A DNA stretch of 64,000 nucleotides from Poriferisodalis sp965116245 (GTDB lineage: Bacteria > Actinomycetota > Acidimicrobiia > Acidimicrobiales > Poriferisodalaceae): assembly GCA_965116245.1 (NCBI GenBank), contig OZ220497.1:62001-126000 (forward strand), in the 5' to 3' direction. Both the position numbers and the translations under genes were made by a program. The notes under the pieces were generated by a model. That model saw only the letters and a program-made list of their open reading frames with translations. It had not been told where the DNA came from and did not search any database. This document shows, one piece after another, positions 43,502 to 51,220 of the stretch (positions are counted from its first letter, which is position 1; every line of letters starts with the position of its first letter).

Positions 43502-43804
43502 TCACACCTTTTTGCGAGGCGCATCCGCGTTCTTGAGGACATGACCGTAAGCGTCAAGAATGCCAACCTTGGAGCCCAACGACAGGGGATTGGCACCAAA
43601 CAAGTCCTCGCGGTTGATGGCCACCCACCGGTAGCCGTCAATCTTCTTGGCCCGCTTGAAGGCCTCCTTCAGTTCGGAGACCTGCGCAGCGACCACGATG
43701 AGACCCTTGTCAAAAACCAGATCAGCAGCTCCGGTCTCATCCGGCGACGCTCCAATCGAAGCAGACACCGCCGCCGATAGGGCCTCGTGATCAAGACGAG
43801 CCAC
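43502..43804 (-). CDS. unknown 100-residue protein, last gene of the PTS operon
   Basis: Starts on GTG directly after the HPr stop codon, so it is almost certainly co-translated with HPr. Sequence features: an acidic N-terminal half (SIGASPDETGAADLVFDKG), a central KEAFKRAKKIDG helix-like stretch and a basic C-terminus (DAPRKKV). No cysteine or membrane segment is seen. Not recognised; position suggests an accessory or regulatory role in the sugar phosphotransferase system, by analogy with small operon proteins such as GutM, to which I see no convincing similarity. Confidence 0.7.
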   Translation of the reverse strand: MARLDHEALSAAVSASIGASPDETGAADLVFDKGLIVVAAQVSELKEAFKRAKKIDGYRWVAINREDLFGANPLSLGSKVGILDAYGHVLKNADAPRKKV

Positions 43805-44068
43805 TCAATCACCTGCCTTGAGTACAGTCACCACGGCCTCCATGGCAGCCTCCGCGTCAGGACCTTCAGAGATTACGCAGGCCCTGTCTCCCGGGCTAGC
43901 TCCCAGCGCGAGCAGGCTCAAAATGCTCGCTGCGTCCGCGGCCTTGGAACCCACCTCAATACGAACGTCGGCATCAAAAGCCTTCATCTGCTCCACTAGC
44001 ACTGCCGCTGGCCGGGCATGCAGGCCGTGGCTGTTGGTGATGACCAGTTCTTGCTCCACGGGAGTCAC
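43805..44068 (-). CDS. ptsH: phosphocarrier protein HPr
   Basis: 87 residues. The active-site segment ITNSHGLHARPAAVLVEQM carries the phosphorylatable His in GLHARPA, near residue 17 here (His15 in the standard numbering). AASILSLLALGASPGDRA matches the conserved second helix, with Ser in place of the regulatory Ser46 in ASILSLL. Accepts phosphate from EI and passes it to EIIA. It starts on GTG 44068. HPr is often encoded elsewhere; here it is within the sugar operon. Confidence 0.93.
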   Translation of the reverse strand: MTPVEQELVITNSHGLHARPAAVLVEQMKAFDADVRIEVGSKAADAASILSLLALGASPGDRACVISEGPDAEAAMEAVVTVLKAGD

Positions 44069-44080
44069 CCTTGCATACCC

Positions 44081-44554
44081 CTACGCTCCGTTGTCGTCAC
44101 CAGACGGCGAACTCAGACATTCATAAATGAGGGAGGCATCGTTAGACTGCGCGAGTCTCTGACAGAGTTTCTCGTCCTGCAGAATCTCAGCCAACTGCGA
44201 CAACACACGCACGTGATCCTCGCCCACGGCTGCAAGCCCGACCACAAGATGAGCAGTGCCGGATCGCCAGTCGACCCCATCGGGGTACTGAGCCACGACG
44301 ATCCCGGTAGAGCAGATGAAGTCCTTGCTCTCAAGCGTTCCGTGCGGAAGGGCAACCCCGTTGCCCAAGTAGGTTGACACCATCTGCTCGCGCTGCAACA
44401 TGGCTTCGACGTACTCGGGCGACACCGAACCACGGGCCACAAGCATGCCGCCAGCGAACTCAATAGCCTCGTCCATGGAGTCCGCCCTGCACCCCAGCAC
44501 TATGTCTGCCGGGGTCAGAACGTTGCCGAGTCCCCCATCCACTCGCGCTCTCAC
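44081..44554 (-). CDS. PTS EIIA, mannitol/fructose type
   Basis: 157 residues. GNGVALPHGTLESKDF contains the phosphorylated His in the ALPHGT motif, and the flanking pattern (MVSTYLGNG, VGLAAVGEDHVRVLSQLAEIL) is that of the PTS_EIIA_2 family. It accepts phosphate from HPr and passes it to EIIB. Start GTG overlaps the EIIB stop as GTGA. Here EIIA, EIIB and EIIC are three separate proteins, unlike the fused MtlA of E. coli. Confidence 0.93.
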   Translation of the reverse strand: MRARVDGGLGNVLTPADIVLGCRADSMDEAIEFAGGMLVARGSVSPEYVEAMLQREQMVSTYLGNGVALPHGTLESKDFICSTGIVVAQYPDGVDWRSGTAHLVVGLAAVGEDHVRVLSQLAEILQDEKLCQRLAQSNDASLIYECLSSPSGDDNGA

Positions 44555-44880
44555 AACGCCGACACGAGAGGATTACCGGCCGAGAGTTCCGCAACAAGTT
44601 TCTTCACTGCCGGATCATTCATGAAGAACGTAAACGGCACGATGATTGCGCTCGGTACCATCGCCTGAGCCTGCTCGGCTAGACCCTTGTGTACCACCAC
44701 CACGTCTGCATCATCCTTCAGTTGGCCGACCGGCACATGCACAACTGAGATGTCAAGTTTCGCCTTCTTGACCATCTTCTTAAGCTGGTTGGCACCCATA
44801 AGACTGCTCCCCATCCCCGCCTCGCAGGCAAAAACGATGAGCTGTACTTCATTGGCTGCCTTCGTAACTCGGTCTCCCAC
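44551..44880 (-). CDS. PTS EIIB, mannitol type
   Basis: 109 residues. The phosphocysteine loop is VFACEAGMGSSLMGA, in the P-loop-like CxxGMGSS form typical of mannitol-type IIB (near residue 19). VVVHKGLAEQA matches the conserved second half. Transfers phosphate from EIIA to the sugar held by EIIC. GGAGG lies about seven bases before the GTG start. A 150-base gap separates it from the EIIC gene, in which no gene is visible. Confidence 0.93.
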   Translation of the reverse strand: MGDRVTKAANEVQLIVFACEAGMGSSLMGANQLKKMVKKAKLDISVVHVPVGQLKDDADVVVVHKGLAEQAQAMVPSAIIVPFTFFMNDPAVKKLVAELSAGNPLVSAL

Positions 44881-45031
44881 GATTGACCTCCATCTGTTGA
44901 GCCAACTGGCTTACTAGGGACACACAGCCTTACTAGAGACATACGCCGCAACGCAACGGGTCGGAACGGCAAGCACATCTTGACCGCTCCAACCCTTTCG
45001 GTTGCGTCAAGCAACGCAACCTCGTCGCGAT

Positions 45032-46168
45032 TCAGCCCAAGGGGACACCTTCCATGGCATCCTCCAGCGACTTGTCGTCATCGGCCGTGTCATCAATCTC
45101 TTTGACTGGGAACAGCCGCAGCAAAATAGTACCCACGAGAAAAGCGGCCGCAGCGCCAGCAGCGATGCCCAGATATACGCCCGTAGCGGCCGCCACATCT
45201 GATGGAGTAAATGTGATGTAAGCAAAGATGCTACCCGGAGACGGTGGGCCGGTGAGTCCCGCATCGAAGATCACGAATACGATGTCGGCCAGAATCCCGC
45301 CAGCCCACATCGCACCGATCATGACCGGGTTCATCAGCACGTATGGGAAGTAGACCTCGTGGATGCCGCCGAAGAAGTGGATGATGATCGCGCCGGGAGC
45401 AGACAGTTTGGCCAAACCCTTGCCTGCGAACCAATACGCAAGCAGCAACCCCAGGCCAGGTCCGGGGTTGGACTCCAACATGAAGTAGATGGACCGGCCG
45501 GTTTCGGTCACATCAGTGGTGCCCAGAGGTGTCAGCACGCCGTGATTGATTGCGTTGTTGAGGAACAACACCTTGCCAACCTCAATAGGCAGATCCATCA
45601 ACGGCAGTAGGCCGGAATCGCTGATGCTCTCCACCAAGTTGCCGAACGCCTGAGCAAGACTCGACATGATCGGTCCGATGACGATATAGCCGAGCATGGC
45701 CATGACCACACCTGCGATACCCTGTGAGAAGTTGTTGATCAACATCTCGAACCCGGCCGGACGCTTTTCTTCCAGCCATTTGTCAAGCTCTCTCATGACC
45801 AAGCCAGCGAGCGGGCCGATGAGCATGGCACCGAGGAACTGAGGGGGGTCACCCGTTGCCCCCGAAGCCAATTCGAAAGATGCACCCCCGATCACGCCCA
45901 ACACAGCCACAGCTCCGAGAACGCCTCCGCGGTGGCCGTGTATCAACTTTCCACCGGTATAGGCCACAAGAACGGGGAGCAGAAACTTGATCATCGGGGA
46001 AACGATGTTGCCGGAGATCAGCCCCCAGTCCCAATCAAGGCTGGTTTTCGCGAGCCAGCCGGTAGGAATGAACAGCGCGGTGATCAATCCCCAGGCAATG
46101 AACGCACCGATATTCGGTATGACCATGCTTGATAGAAATCCGCCGACGCGTTGAACACGTAGTAGCAT
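45032..46168 (-). CDS. PTS EIIC, mannitol family permease
   Basis: 378 residues. Multi-pass membrane protein starting VQRVGGFLSSMVIPNIGAFIAWGLITALF, the family signature for mannitol-type IIC. GLLLAYWFAGKG and GGIHEVYFPYVLMNP, the latter carrying the conserved sugar-site Glu, are clear. About eight membrane segments are expected. It carries and phosphorylates a hexitol with EIIB. The ATG at 46168 has GGGGGGA upstream. MtlR-like regulator precedes it by one base. Which sugar is carried (mannitol, sorbitol or another) is not determined by the sequence. Confidence 0.93.
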   Translation of the reverse strand: MLLRVQRVGGFLSSMVIPNIGAFIAWGLITALFIPTGWLAKTSLDWDWGLISGNIVSPMIKFLLPVLVAYTGGKLIHGHRGGVLGAVAVLGVIGGASFELASGATGDPPQFLGAMLIGPLAGLVMRELDKWLEEKRPAGFEMLINNFSQGIAGVVMAMLGYIVIGPIMSSLAQAFGNLVESISDSGLLPLMDLPIEVGKVLFLNNAINHGVLTPLGTTDVTETGRSIYFMLESNPGPGLGLLLAYWFAGKGLAKLSAPGAIIIHFFGGIHEVYFPYVLMNPVMIGAMWAGGILADIVFVIFDAGLTGPPSPGSIFAYITFTPSDVAAATGVYLGIAAGAAAAFLVGTILLRLFPVKEIDDTADDDKSLEDAMEGVPLG

Positions 46169-46169
46169 T

Positions 46170-47795
46170 TCAAGTTCCCCCCTGGTGTTGGATTAGTCGT
46201 GCATTCTTGGACGTTGCGGCACCGGTCGCTACTCCCAATACGGCATCGGTCGAATACGACAATCCGGCGCGAGACTGCGGATGCTGGCCAGAGATGGCAA
46301 GCACCCGGGCCACATCGGTAGTTGGCAGCAGCGGGCTCACCACCACAACCGGCACCTCGTTCTCCACCAGGGGCACTGTGGAGATCACCAGATCAAACTG
46401 CTTGTGAGCGAGCTCTTCGTAACCCCTTTCCGACAGCACCTCCACCAGATCCAACTGTGGGAACTCGGCTTTGATTCGAGACACCAGCACCCACGCCATT
46501 GCCATGCCGCTGGGGCATACCACCAAAGCACGGTGTCGCGGTCGGAGCCGAGCTCGTTCCAATGCACCCGAGACATACATCGTGACGAAGCCAACTTCGT
46601 CCTCAACAATCGGAACCTGCATCGCGGACTCGACGAGTTCGGCCATCTCGGCGGCAACGGCGTGAACCTCGGGGTATCGCTCGCGAACCTCGCTAAGGAG
46701 AGGATTGTGGATTGGCAATCCGTATCTCAAACGCACACCGAGCCGTTCCAGATGCGATGACAGACCGCGTCTCAGCTCCTGGTCTTCGGTGAGCGCCGTG
46801 TGGAGCCGCTTGCCGACAATGCCCATGAGCCTGTCAACGAGATCCGAGCCGATAGCGGCCGCGTCCGGCTGGGCTGTGTCCAGTGCGTCCAGTCCGAGCA
46901 GATACTCCGTTATGGCCGCGAGCTCTTTGTCCGGCACCGATGTACCTGCAAGTTTCTCAAGGCTTGGCAAGATGTCCGCGACGCTGGCGGCGATCGGATG
47001 GTCCATAACCGAGCGGTGCAGACCGGTCTCCATAGCTACACCATGCCCGTTTTGGATCCTTGCCACCGAGACGGCCAAGAAGAGTGCGAACACGGCATCG
47101 CTGTGGCCCGACATGAGCGTCTGGCCCACTGCGCTGGAACGCACAATCGCTAAAGTCTCTGCCATCGGCAGCGAGAAGATTCGTTCGCGCAGCCCTACTG
47201 GAATGCGTACGGATCCCTGTTGGAGAGCAGACGGGTCCTCATTGAGTTGCAAGCGCAGAACCTCACTGGGAATCGCTTCCAGAATGAGTTGTACAAAACA
47301 CCGACGAATGCGGCGTTCGGTGCCAACGACTGACACGCCACGACCAGGAAAACGAACCAACGGAAGACCGTTGCGCTCAAACCACGGTTCGCATGCGTGC
47401 AGGTCGCGGCGCGCCGATGTCTTGGAAACCTCAAGTTCATGGTGGAGCACTTCCAGCGAGATGACTTCTGGGGCAGCCCACAGCACCGCCGCCAGGAGTA
47501 TGTGGACTCGCTCCTCAGGGGCATAGACCCGCGGCACTTTCGACAAGGAGACCAAATCGGCGAGAATCTTCTCTCGAGTTTCGGGATGCACTTTGACCAC
47601 AAGCCCCAAGCCGGGTTTTCGCACTAACTCGGCGTCACAGGACCGTAGATAACGCTCTATGTGGCCAAGGCGATAGCGAACCACCCGCTGACTGAGACCA
47701 AGGTCGGCCGCGAGGTCAGCCGTGCTTCTGGGCCCGTTCTGGGCCAGTAACCATCGGGTGATTCGGATATGGCGAGTGTCAAGCACAACATTCAC
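46170..47795 (-). CDS. PRD-containing transcriptional regulator, MtlR/BglG type
   Basis: 541 residues. An N-terminal helix-turn-helix (TADLAADLGLSQRVVRYRLGHI) is followed by a second HTH-like region (HHELEVSKTSARRDL), two PRD regulatory domains with His residues near 205 and 315 region (MDHPIAAS, LGVRLRYGLPIHNPLL), and an EIIB-like domain with VVCPSGMAMAWVLVSRI carrying a conserved Cys near residue 430. This is the MtlR layout, where EIIB and HPr-dependent phosphorylation tunes activity by sugar availability. A C-terminal EIIA domain is absent. Start GTG overlaps the EI stop (GTGA). Likely activator of the operon it lies in. Confidence 0.9.
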   Translation of the reverse strand: MNVVLDTRHIRITRWLLAQNGPRSTADLAADLGLSQRVVRYRLGHIERYLRSCDAELVRKPGLGLVVKVHPETREKILADLVSLSKVPRVYAPEERVHILLAAVLWAAPEVISLEVLHHELEVSKTSARRDLHACEPWFERNGLPLVRFPGRGVSVVGTERRIRRCFVQLILEAIPSEVLRLQLNEDPSALQQGSVRIPVGLRERIFSLPMAETLAIVRSSAVGQTLMSGHSDAVFALFLAVSVARIQNGHGVAMETGLHRSVMDHPIAASVADILPSLEKLAGTSVPDKELAAITEYLLGLDALDTAQPDAAAIGSDLVDRLMGIVGKRLHTALTEDQELRRGLSSHLERLGVRLRYGLPIHNPLLSEVRERYPEVHAVAAEMAELVESAMQVPIVEDEVGFVTMYVSGALERARLRPRHRALVVCPSGMAMAWVLVSRIKAEFPQLDLVEVLSERGYEELAHKQFDLVISTVPLVENEVPVVVVSPLLPTTDVARVLAISGQHPQSRAGLSYSTDAVLGVATGAATSKNARLIQHQGGT

Positions 47796-49498
47796 CCGCG
47801 GCCCAGCACCGCTGAGACAATTTGGCGCACCTCGGCGGCTGTCTCGGCCTTGAGCGCAGCATCGACCATCTGACCAATGGCCGCAGCGTCCATTGAGGCA
47901 ATGACCGATTTGATGATGTTCACCGTCCGAGCAGCTACCGACAGCTTGTCAACACCCATAGCAGCAAGCACCGCAGCACCCAGTGGGTCCGCAGCAGCAA
48001 GACCGCAAACTGACACGCTGATCTGCTGACGCTTAGCTCCAGCAACTGTGAGGGCACAGAGCGCGAGCACCGCTGGATGAAGTGGATCCTGGAAGCCATC
48101 AAGCAGCCCGCTAGTGCGATCAGCGGCCATGGCGTATTGGGTTAGGTCGTTGGTTCCAATCGAAAAGAAATCGACATGCTTAGCTACCGTGTCGGCGATT
48201 AGCGCCAGCGAAGGGACTTCAACCATGACTCCGACAGGTGGCAGCCTGTAGGTAACGCCTTGCGCAGCCAGTTGTTCGGCCTGCCCTTGAATCACGCGTC
48301 GTAGGTCTTGGATCTCTTCGACGGTGGTGACCATGGGCAACATCAGCTCTACCGGGCCAGCGGCCGCAGCCCGCAAAACGGCTTTGACTTGAGTGGCGAA
48401 GACCTCCGGAAACTGACTGTAAAGCCGGGCACCGCGGACGCCAAGAAACGGATTGTCTTCGGTCGCGAGATCAAGGTATGGAGCTGGCTTATCGCCGCCT
48501 ATATCGAAGGTGCGGATAACGACCGGTTCGCTGAAGGACTCAGCAGCACTGGTATAGAAGTCGACCTGCTCGGTTTCGCTGGGGGGCTCGCACCTATCAA
48601 GGAAAAGGAACTCGGTGCGAAGCAATCCGACTCCGTCGGCACCGGTGGCGACAGCCCGCTCAAGGTCGTTGTGTGATCCCACATTGGCCGCTACTCCTAT
48701 AGGACGACCATCCAGAGCAACGCTCACTCCTTTGAACTGTTCTGCTGCCTTGAGTGAAGCCTCCGCCGCGGCGCGCCGTGCTGTGAAATCCGAAACAGTG
48801 TCCCCGCTCGGACGGATAGATACCTCGCCGCTGGTGCCGTCAAGGGCGACCAGGTCACCAGGTTCCACATTGGCTACAACCCCGCCCGCTCCCACCACAG
48901 CAGCCACCCCCAACGATCGTGCAATGATCGCTACATGGCTGGTCACCCCACCGGTTTCGGTAACGAAACCGAGAATCAGTTTGGGATCAAGCAGGGCGGT
49001 GTCTGCCGCGGTGAGACTCTTAGCCACGAGCACCGAAGGAACTTCAATCTGGTCCAGATCCGGCGAGTCAACTCCGGCAAGTTGACGCCGGACACGGTCG
49101 CTTACTTCAACTACGTCCTGGGCACGCGCCGCAATGTAGGGGTCATCAATGTCGGACAACAGCTCGGCGATCTGTTGGCTGGCCTGCGTCAGCGCCGCGT
49201 CCAGTGTGCTGCCGCTGTTGAGCGCTGCAGTCACGGCATCAATGAGCATGGGGTCCTGCGACATCAAAGCCTGAGCTTCCAGGATGTTGCCCGCCTCCAC
49301 GCGCCCCGCGCCTTGGGCGGCTTGGCTTGCCTCGCCAAGTTGCTCACCCACAATGGCGATTGCAGCCGTGAATGCTGTGATCGGGTCTGCGCTTTCCGGG
49401 ATTGCCCCTTCTGGCTGGTTTAGTACAACTGCGGGACCGATAGCGATGCCAGCCGATGCCGGGCTGCCACAAATTTGATGCTCGCCAGACCCGGTCAT
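47792..49498 (-). CDS. ptsI: phosphoenolpyruvate-protein phosphotransferase (EI)
   Basis: 568 residues, full length. The swivelling phosphohistidine domain has GGVTSHVAIIARSLGV, with the active His near residue 190, and the PEP-binding barrel has GVGLLRTEFLFLDR, RTFDIGGDKPAPYL, LGVRGARLY and IGTNDLTQYAMAADR. It feeds phosphate from PEP to the HPr encoded downstream. The catalytic Cys appears in VSVCGLAAADP near residue 500. It overlaps the membrane protein gene upstream by four bases (ATGA) and the regulator downstream. Confidence 0.95.
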   Translation of the reverse strand: MTGSGEHQICGSPASAGIAIGPAVVLNQPEGAIPESADPITAFTAAIAIVGEQLGEASQAAQGAGRVEAGNILEAQALMSQDPMLIDAVTAALNSGSTLDAALTQASQQIAELLSDIDDPYIAARAQDVVEVSDRVRRQLAGVDSPDLDQIEVPSVLVAKSLTAADTALLDPKLILGFVTETGGVTSHVAIIARSLGVAAVVGAGGVVANVEPGDLVALDGTSGEVSIRPSGDTVSDFTARRAAAEASLKAAEQFKGVSVALDGRPIGVAANVGSHNDLERAVATGADGVGLLRTEFLFLDRCEPPSETEQVDFYTSAAESFSEPVVIRTFDIGGDKPAPYLDLATEDNPFLGVRGARLYSQFPEVFATQVKAVLRAAAAGPVELMLPMVTTVEEIQDLRRVIQGQAEQLAAQGVTYRLPPVGVMVEVPSLALIADTVAKHVDFFSIGTNDLTQYAMAADRTSGLLDGFQDPLHPAVLALCALTVAGAKRQQISVSVCGLAAADPLGAAVLAAMGVDKLSVAARTVNIIKSVIASMDAAAIGQMVDAALKAETAAEVRQIVSAVLGRG

Positions 49499-50139
49499 GG
49501 CTGATCCAACTGCTCAGTTAGAGCGTCATAAAGGCAAGCACCCGCAACCATCGTGATATTTGAGGTGATCACGAACGCAGCAACAGTGCCTGTGATGGTC
49601 ACCGCAGTCACGCCGTAGCCCAGCGGGATAGCCGCCAGGAAGTTGAACACGATGAACAACGTCATGATCGCAAACAGTGCAACACGACGCCCACTGCCGA
49701 GTCGAACACTCGTGCCTAGCGCGCGCAAGCCACCCTTCGACGCCCGATCCGCTACCACATAGCCGTAGAAGCCGTACAAGAGCACCGCGATTATTGACGG
49801 TATCCCGAACAGGTAGCGAACGCCGAGCAAGACGGCTGCCCAGAACCAGAATGCACAAACGAACTGCGCGACAAACTGCAGGCCGTCTCGCAGGGGAGCC
49901 AAGAAGTAGATCGGTTTGCCGCGAGCGGCACAAATTGCGTAAGCAAACCAGGGCAGCGAGACTGTGCCAGCCAGCACTAGACCAACAAGGTCAATGGCAA
50001 TTGACAGAAGTTGTCGTTCCTGGTCCAAAGCCGCTTGCGCCTGCACGCGGAACACGCCATATGCCGCAAAAGTAACGACCGCGGCAGCGGTCAAGGGCAG
50101 GAAGTTGCGGGCATATCCCGCTACACCTCGGCGAAACAT
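49495..50139 (-). CDS. membrane protein of unknown function in the PTS operon
   Basis: 214 residues from ATG 50139, chosen because GAGG lies nine bases upstream; a GTG at 50226 is the longest alternative. About six hydrophobic segments, for example FLPLTAAAVVTFAAYGVF, IDLVGLVLAGTVSLPWFAYA and FAIMTLFIVFNFLAAIPLGYG. A central segment RASKGGLRALGTSVRLGSGRR resembles the loop of the glycerophosphodiester phosphodiesterase-like membrane domain/DUF975-type proteins, but the match is weak. It is co-translated with EI by ATGA overlap. It has no counterpart in known mannitol operons that I recognise. Confidence 0.75.
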   Translation of the reverse strand: MFRRGVAGYARNFLPLTAAAVVTFAAYGVFRVQAQAALDQERQLLSIAIDLVGLVLAGTVSLPWFAYAICAARGKPIYFLAPLRDGLQFVAQFVCAFWFWAAVLLGVRYLFGIPSIIAVLLYGFYGYVVADRASKGGLRALGTSVRLGSGRRVALFAIMTLFIVFNFLAAIPLGYGVTAVTITGTVAAFVITSNITMVAGACLYDALTEQLDQP

Positions 50140-50263
50140 AACCGAAATCCTCAGCGGGAAGGGTCCGGTCATGCGCAATCGCCAACTTGTTCGTACGTAC
50201 CGTCGCAAGAGCGTGTTCGGCACCATCGGGAACGCTCAGGCGTTCGCGTCACAGCGCGATGGG

Positions 50264-51220
50264 TCATGTCGCAACACATAGTGCCGTATCACTAAGCGAT
50301 TGATCTGACGGCACCTCAGCGCTTATGGTCACAGCGCGACGGTCACTGTCATCCACCGCCGCTGCGACCGTGCATGGAGACCTGACTGCGGCTGCGGCCC
50401 AGGCCAGCCCTTCAGCGAGCGCTTTGAGGCCACGGCCGCCTGCTGACACGAAGCCAGCTAGCAAAGCGTCACCAGCCCCCACCGTGTTACGCACATCGGA
50501 TACTGTGACCGTGCCGTAATGCACGTCATCGTCCACAAGCACACATCCGCGGCTACCGAGGCTCACCAGCACGCAATGCCAACCTCTGCGCTGAAGATCC
50601 GCCGCTGCGTCCACCACATCGCCAACTGTGTGAAGTTGCCGACTGGCCACATCAGACAACTCGGCAAGGTTGGGTTTCACGACAGCGCACGCGGTGCCAA
50701 CCAGTTCTCTGAGCGCCGAGCCGCTGGTGTCAACCACCAACTCGCAGCCCGCCTCAGGCAGCGCCGCGGCAAGCTGCGCAAAAAAGTTTGGCTGTACGCC
50801 CGGCGGAAGGCTGCCACTTGCGACAAGCCAAACTGAGTCAGCCGCGGCGGTCACCGCGCCGGTAACGAGGGCCTCCGCCTCTGTCATACTCAACTCTGGT
50901 CCCGGTTCGTTGATCTTTGTGATGGTCGAATCGGGTTCGATAAGTGTGAAATTGGTTCGGACAGCGCCTCTGACTGGAATCACGCAGGCACGAACACCAT
51001 CTCTGTCCATTGATACGGCGAACGCAGCCGCTCCGCTCTCGTTGGCTGGGTAGACGGCCCGAGCCGCGTGCCCGTTGGCGCGGAGCGCTCGGGCCACATT
51101 CACACCTTTGCCAGCGCACTCAACCTGCGCCGCTGAAGCCCGGATCAACCCTCCCCGTTCCTGTTTGTCCACCCATAGCGTGTGGTCAAAACTCGGGTTG
51201 GGTGTCAACGTTGTGATCAC
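50264..51220 (-). CDS. PfkB-family sugar kinase (1-phosphofructokinase/tagatose-6-phosphate kinase type)
   Basis: 318 residues from GTG 51220, which overlaps the dehydrogenase stop as GTGA. ITTLTPNPSFDHTLWVD is the start signature of 1-phosphofructokinase/LacC-type kinases; CAGKGVNVARALRANG binds the sugar, and NTVGAGDALLAGFVSAG is the PfkB signature 2 with the catalytic Asp. It would phosphorylate a keto-sugar phosphate made by the dehydrogenase. The exact substrate is unresolved (fructose-1-P, tagatose-6-P or similar). Confidence 0.9.
   Translation of the reverse strand: MITTLTPNPSFDHTLWVDKQERGGLIRASAAQVECAGKGVNVARALRANGHAARAVYPANESGAAAFAVSMDRDGVRACVIPVRGAVRTNFTLIEPDSTITKINEPGPELSMTEAEALVTGAVTAAADSVWLVASGSLPPGVQPNFFAQLAAALPEAGCELVVDTSGSALRELVGTACAVVKPNLAELSDVASRQLHTVGDVVDAAADLQRRGWHCVLVSLGSRGCVLVDDDVHYGTVTVSDVRNTVGAGDALLAGFVSAGGRGLKALAEGLAWAAAAVRSPCTVAAAVDDSDRRAVTISAEVPSDQSLSDTALCVAT

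Noticed and set aside
43502..43804. GutM-type glucitol operon activator
   Set aside because: GutM has an N-terminal membrane segment; none is present here.
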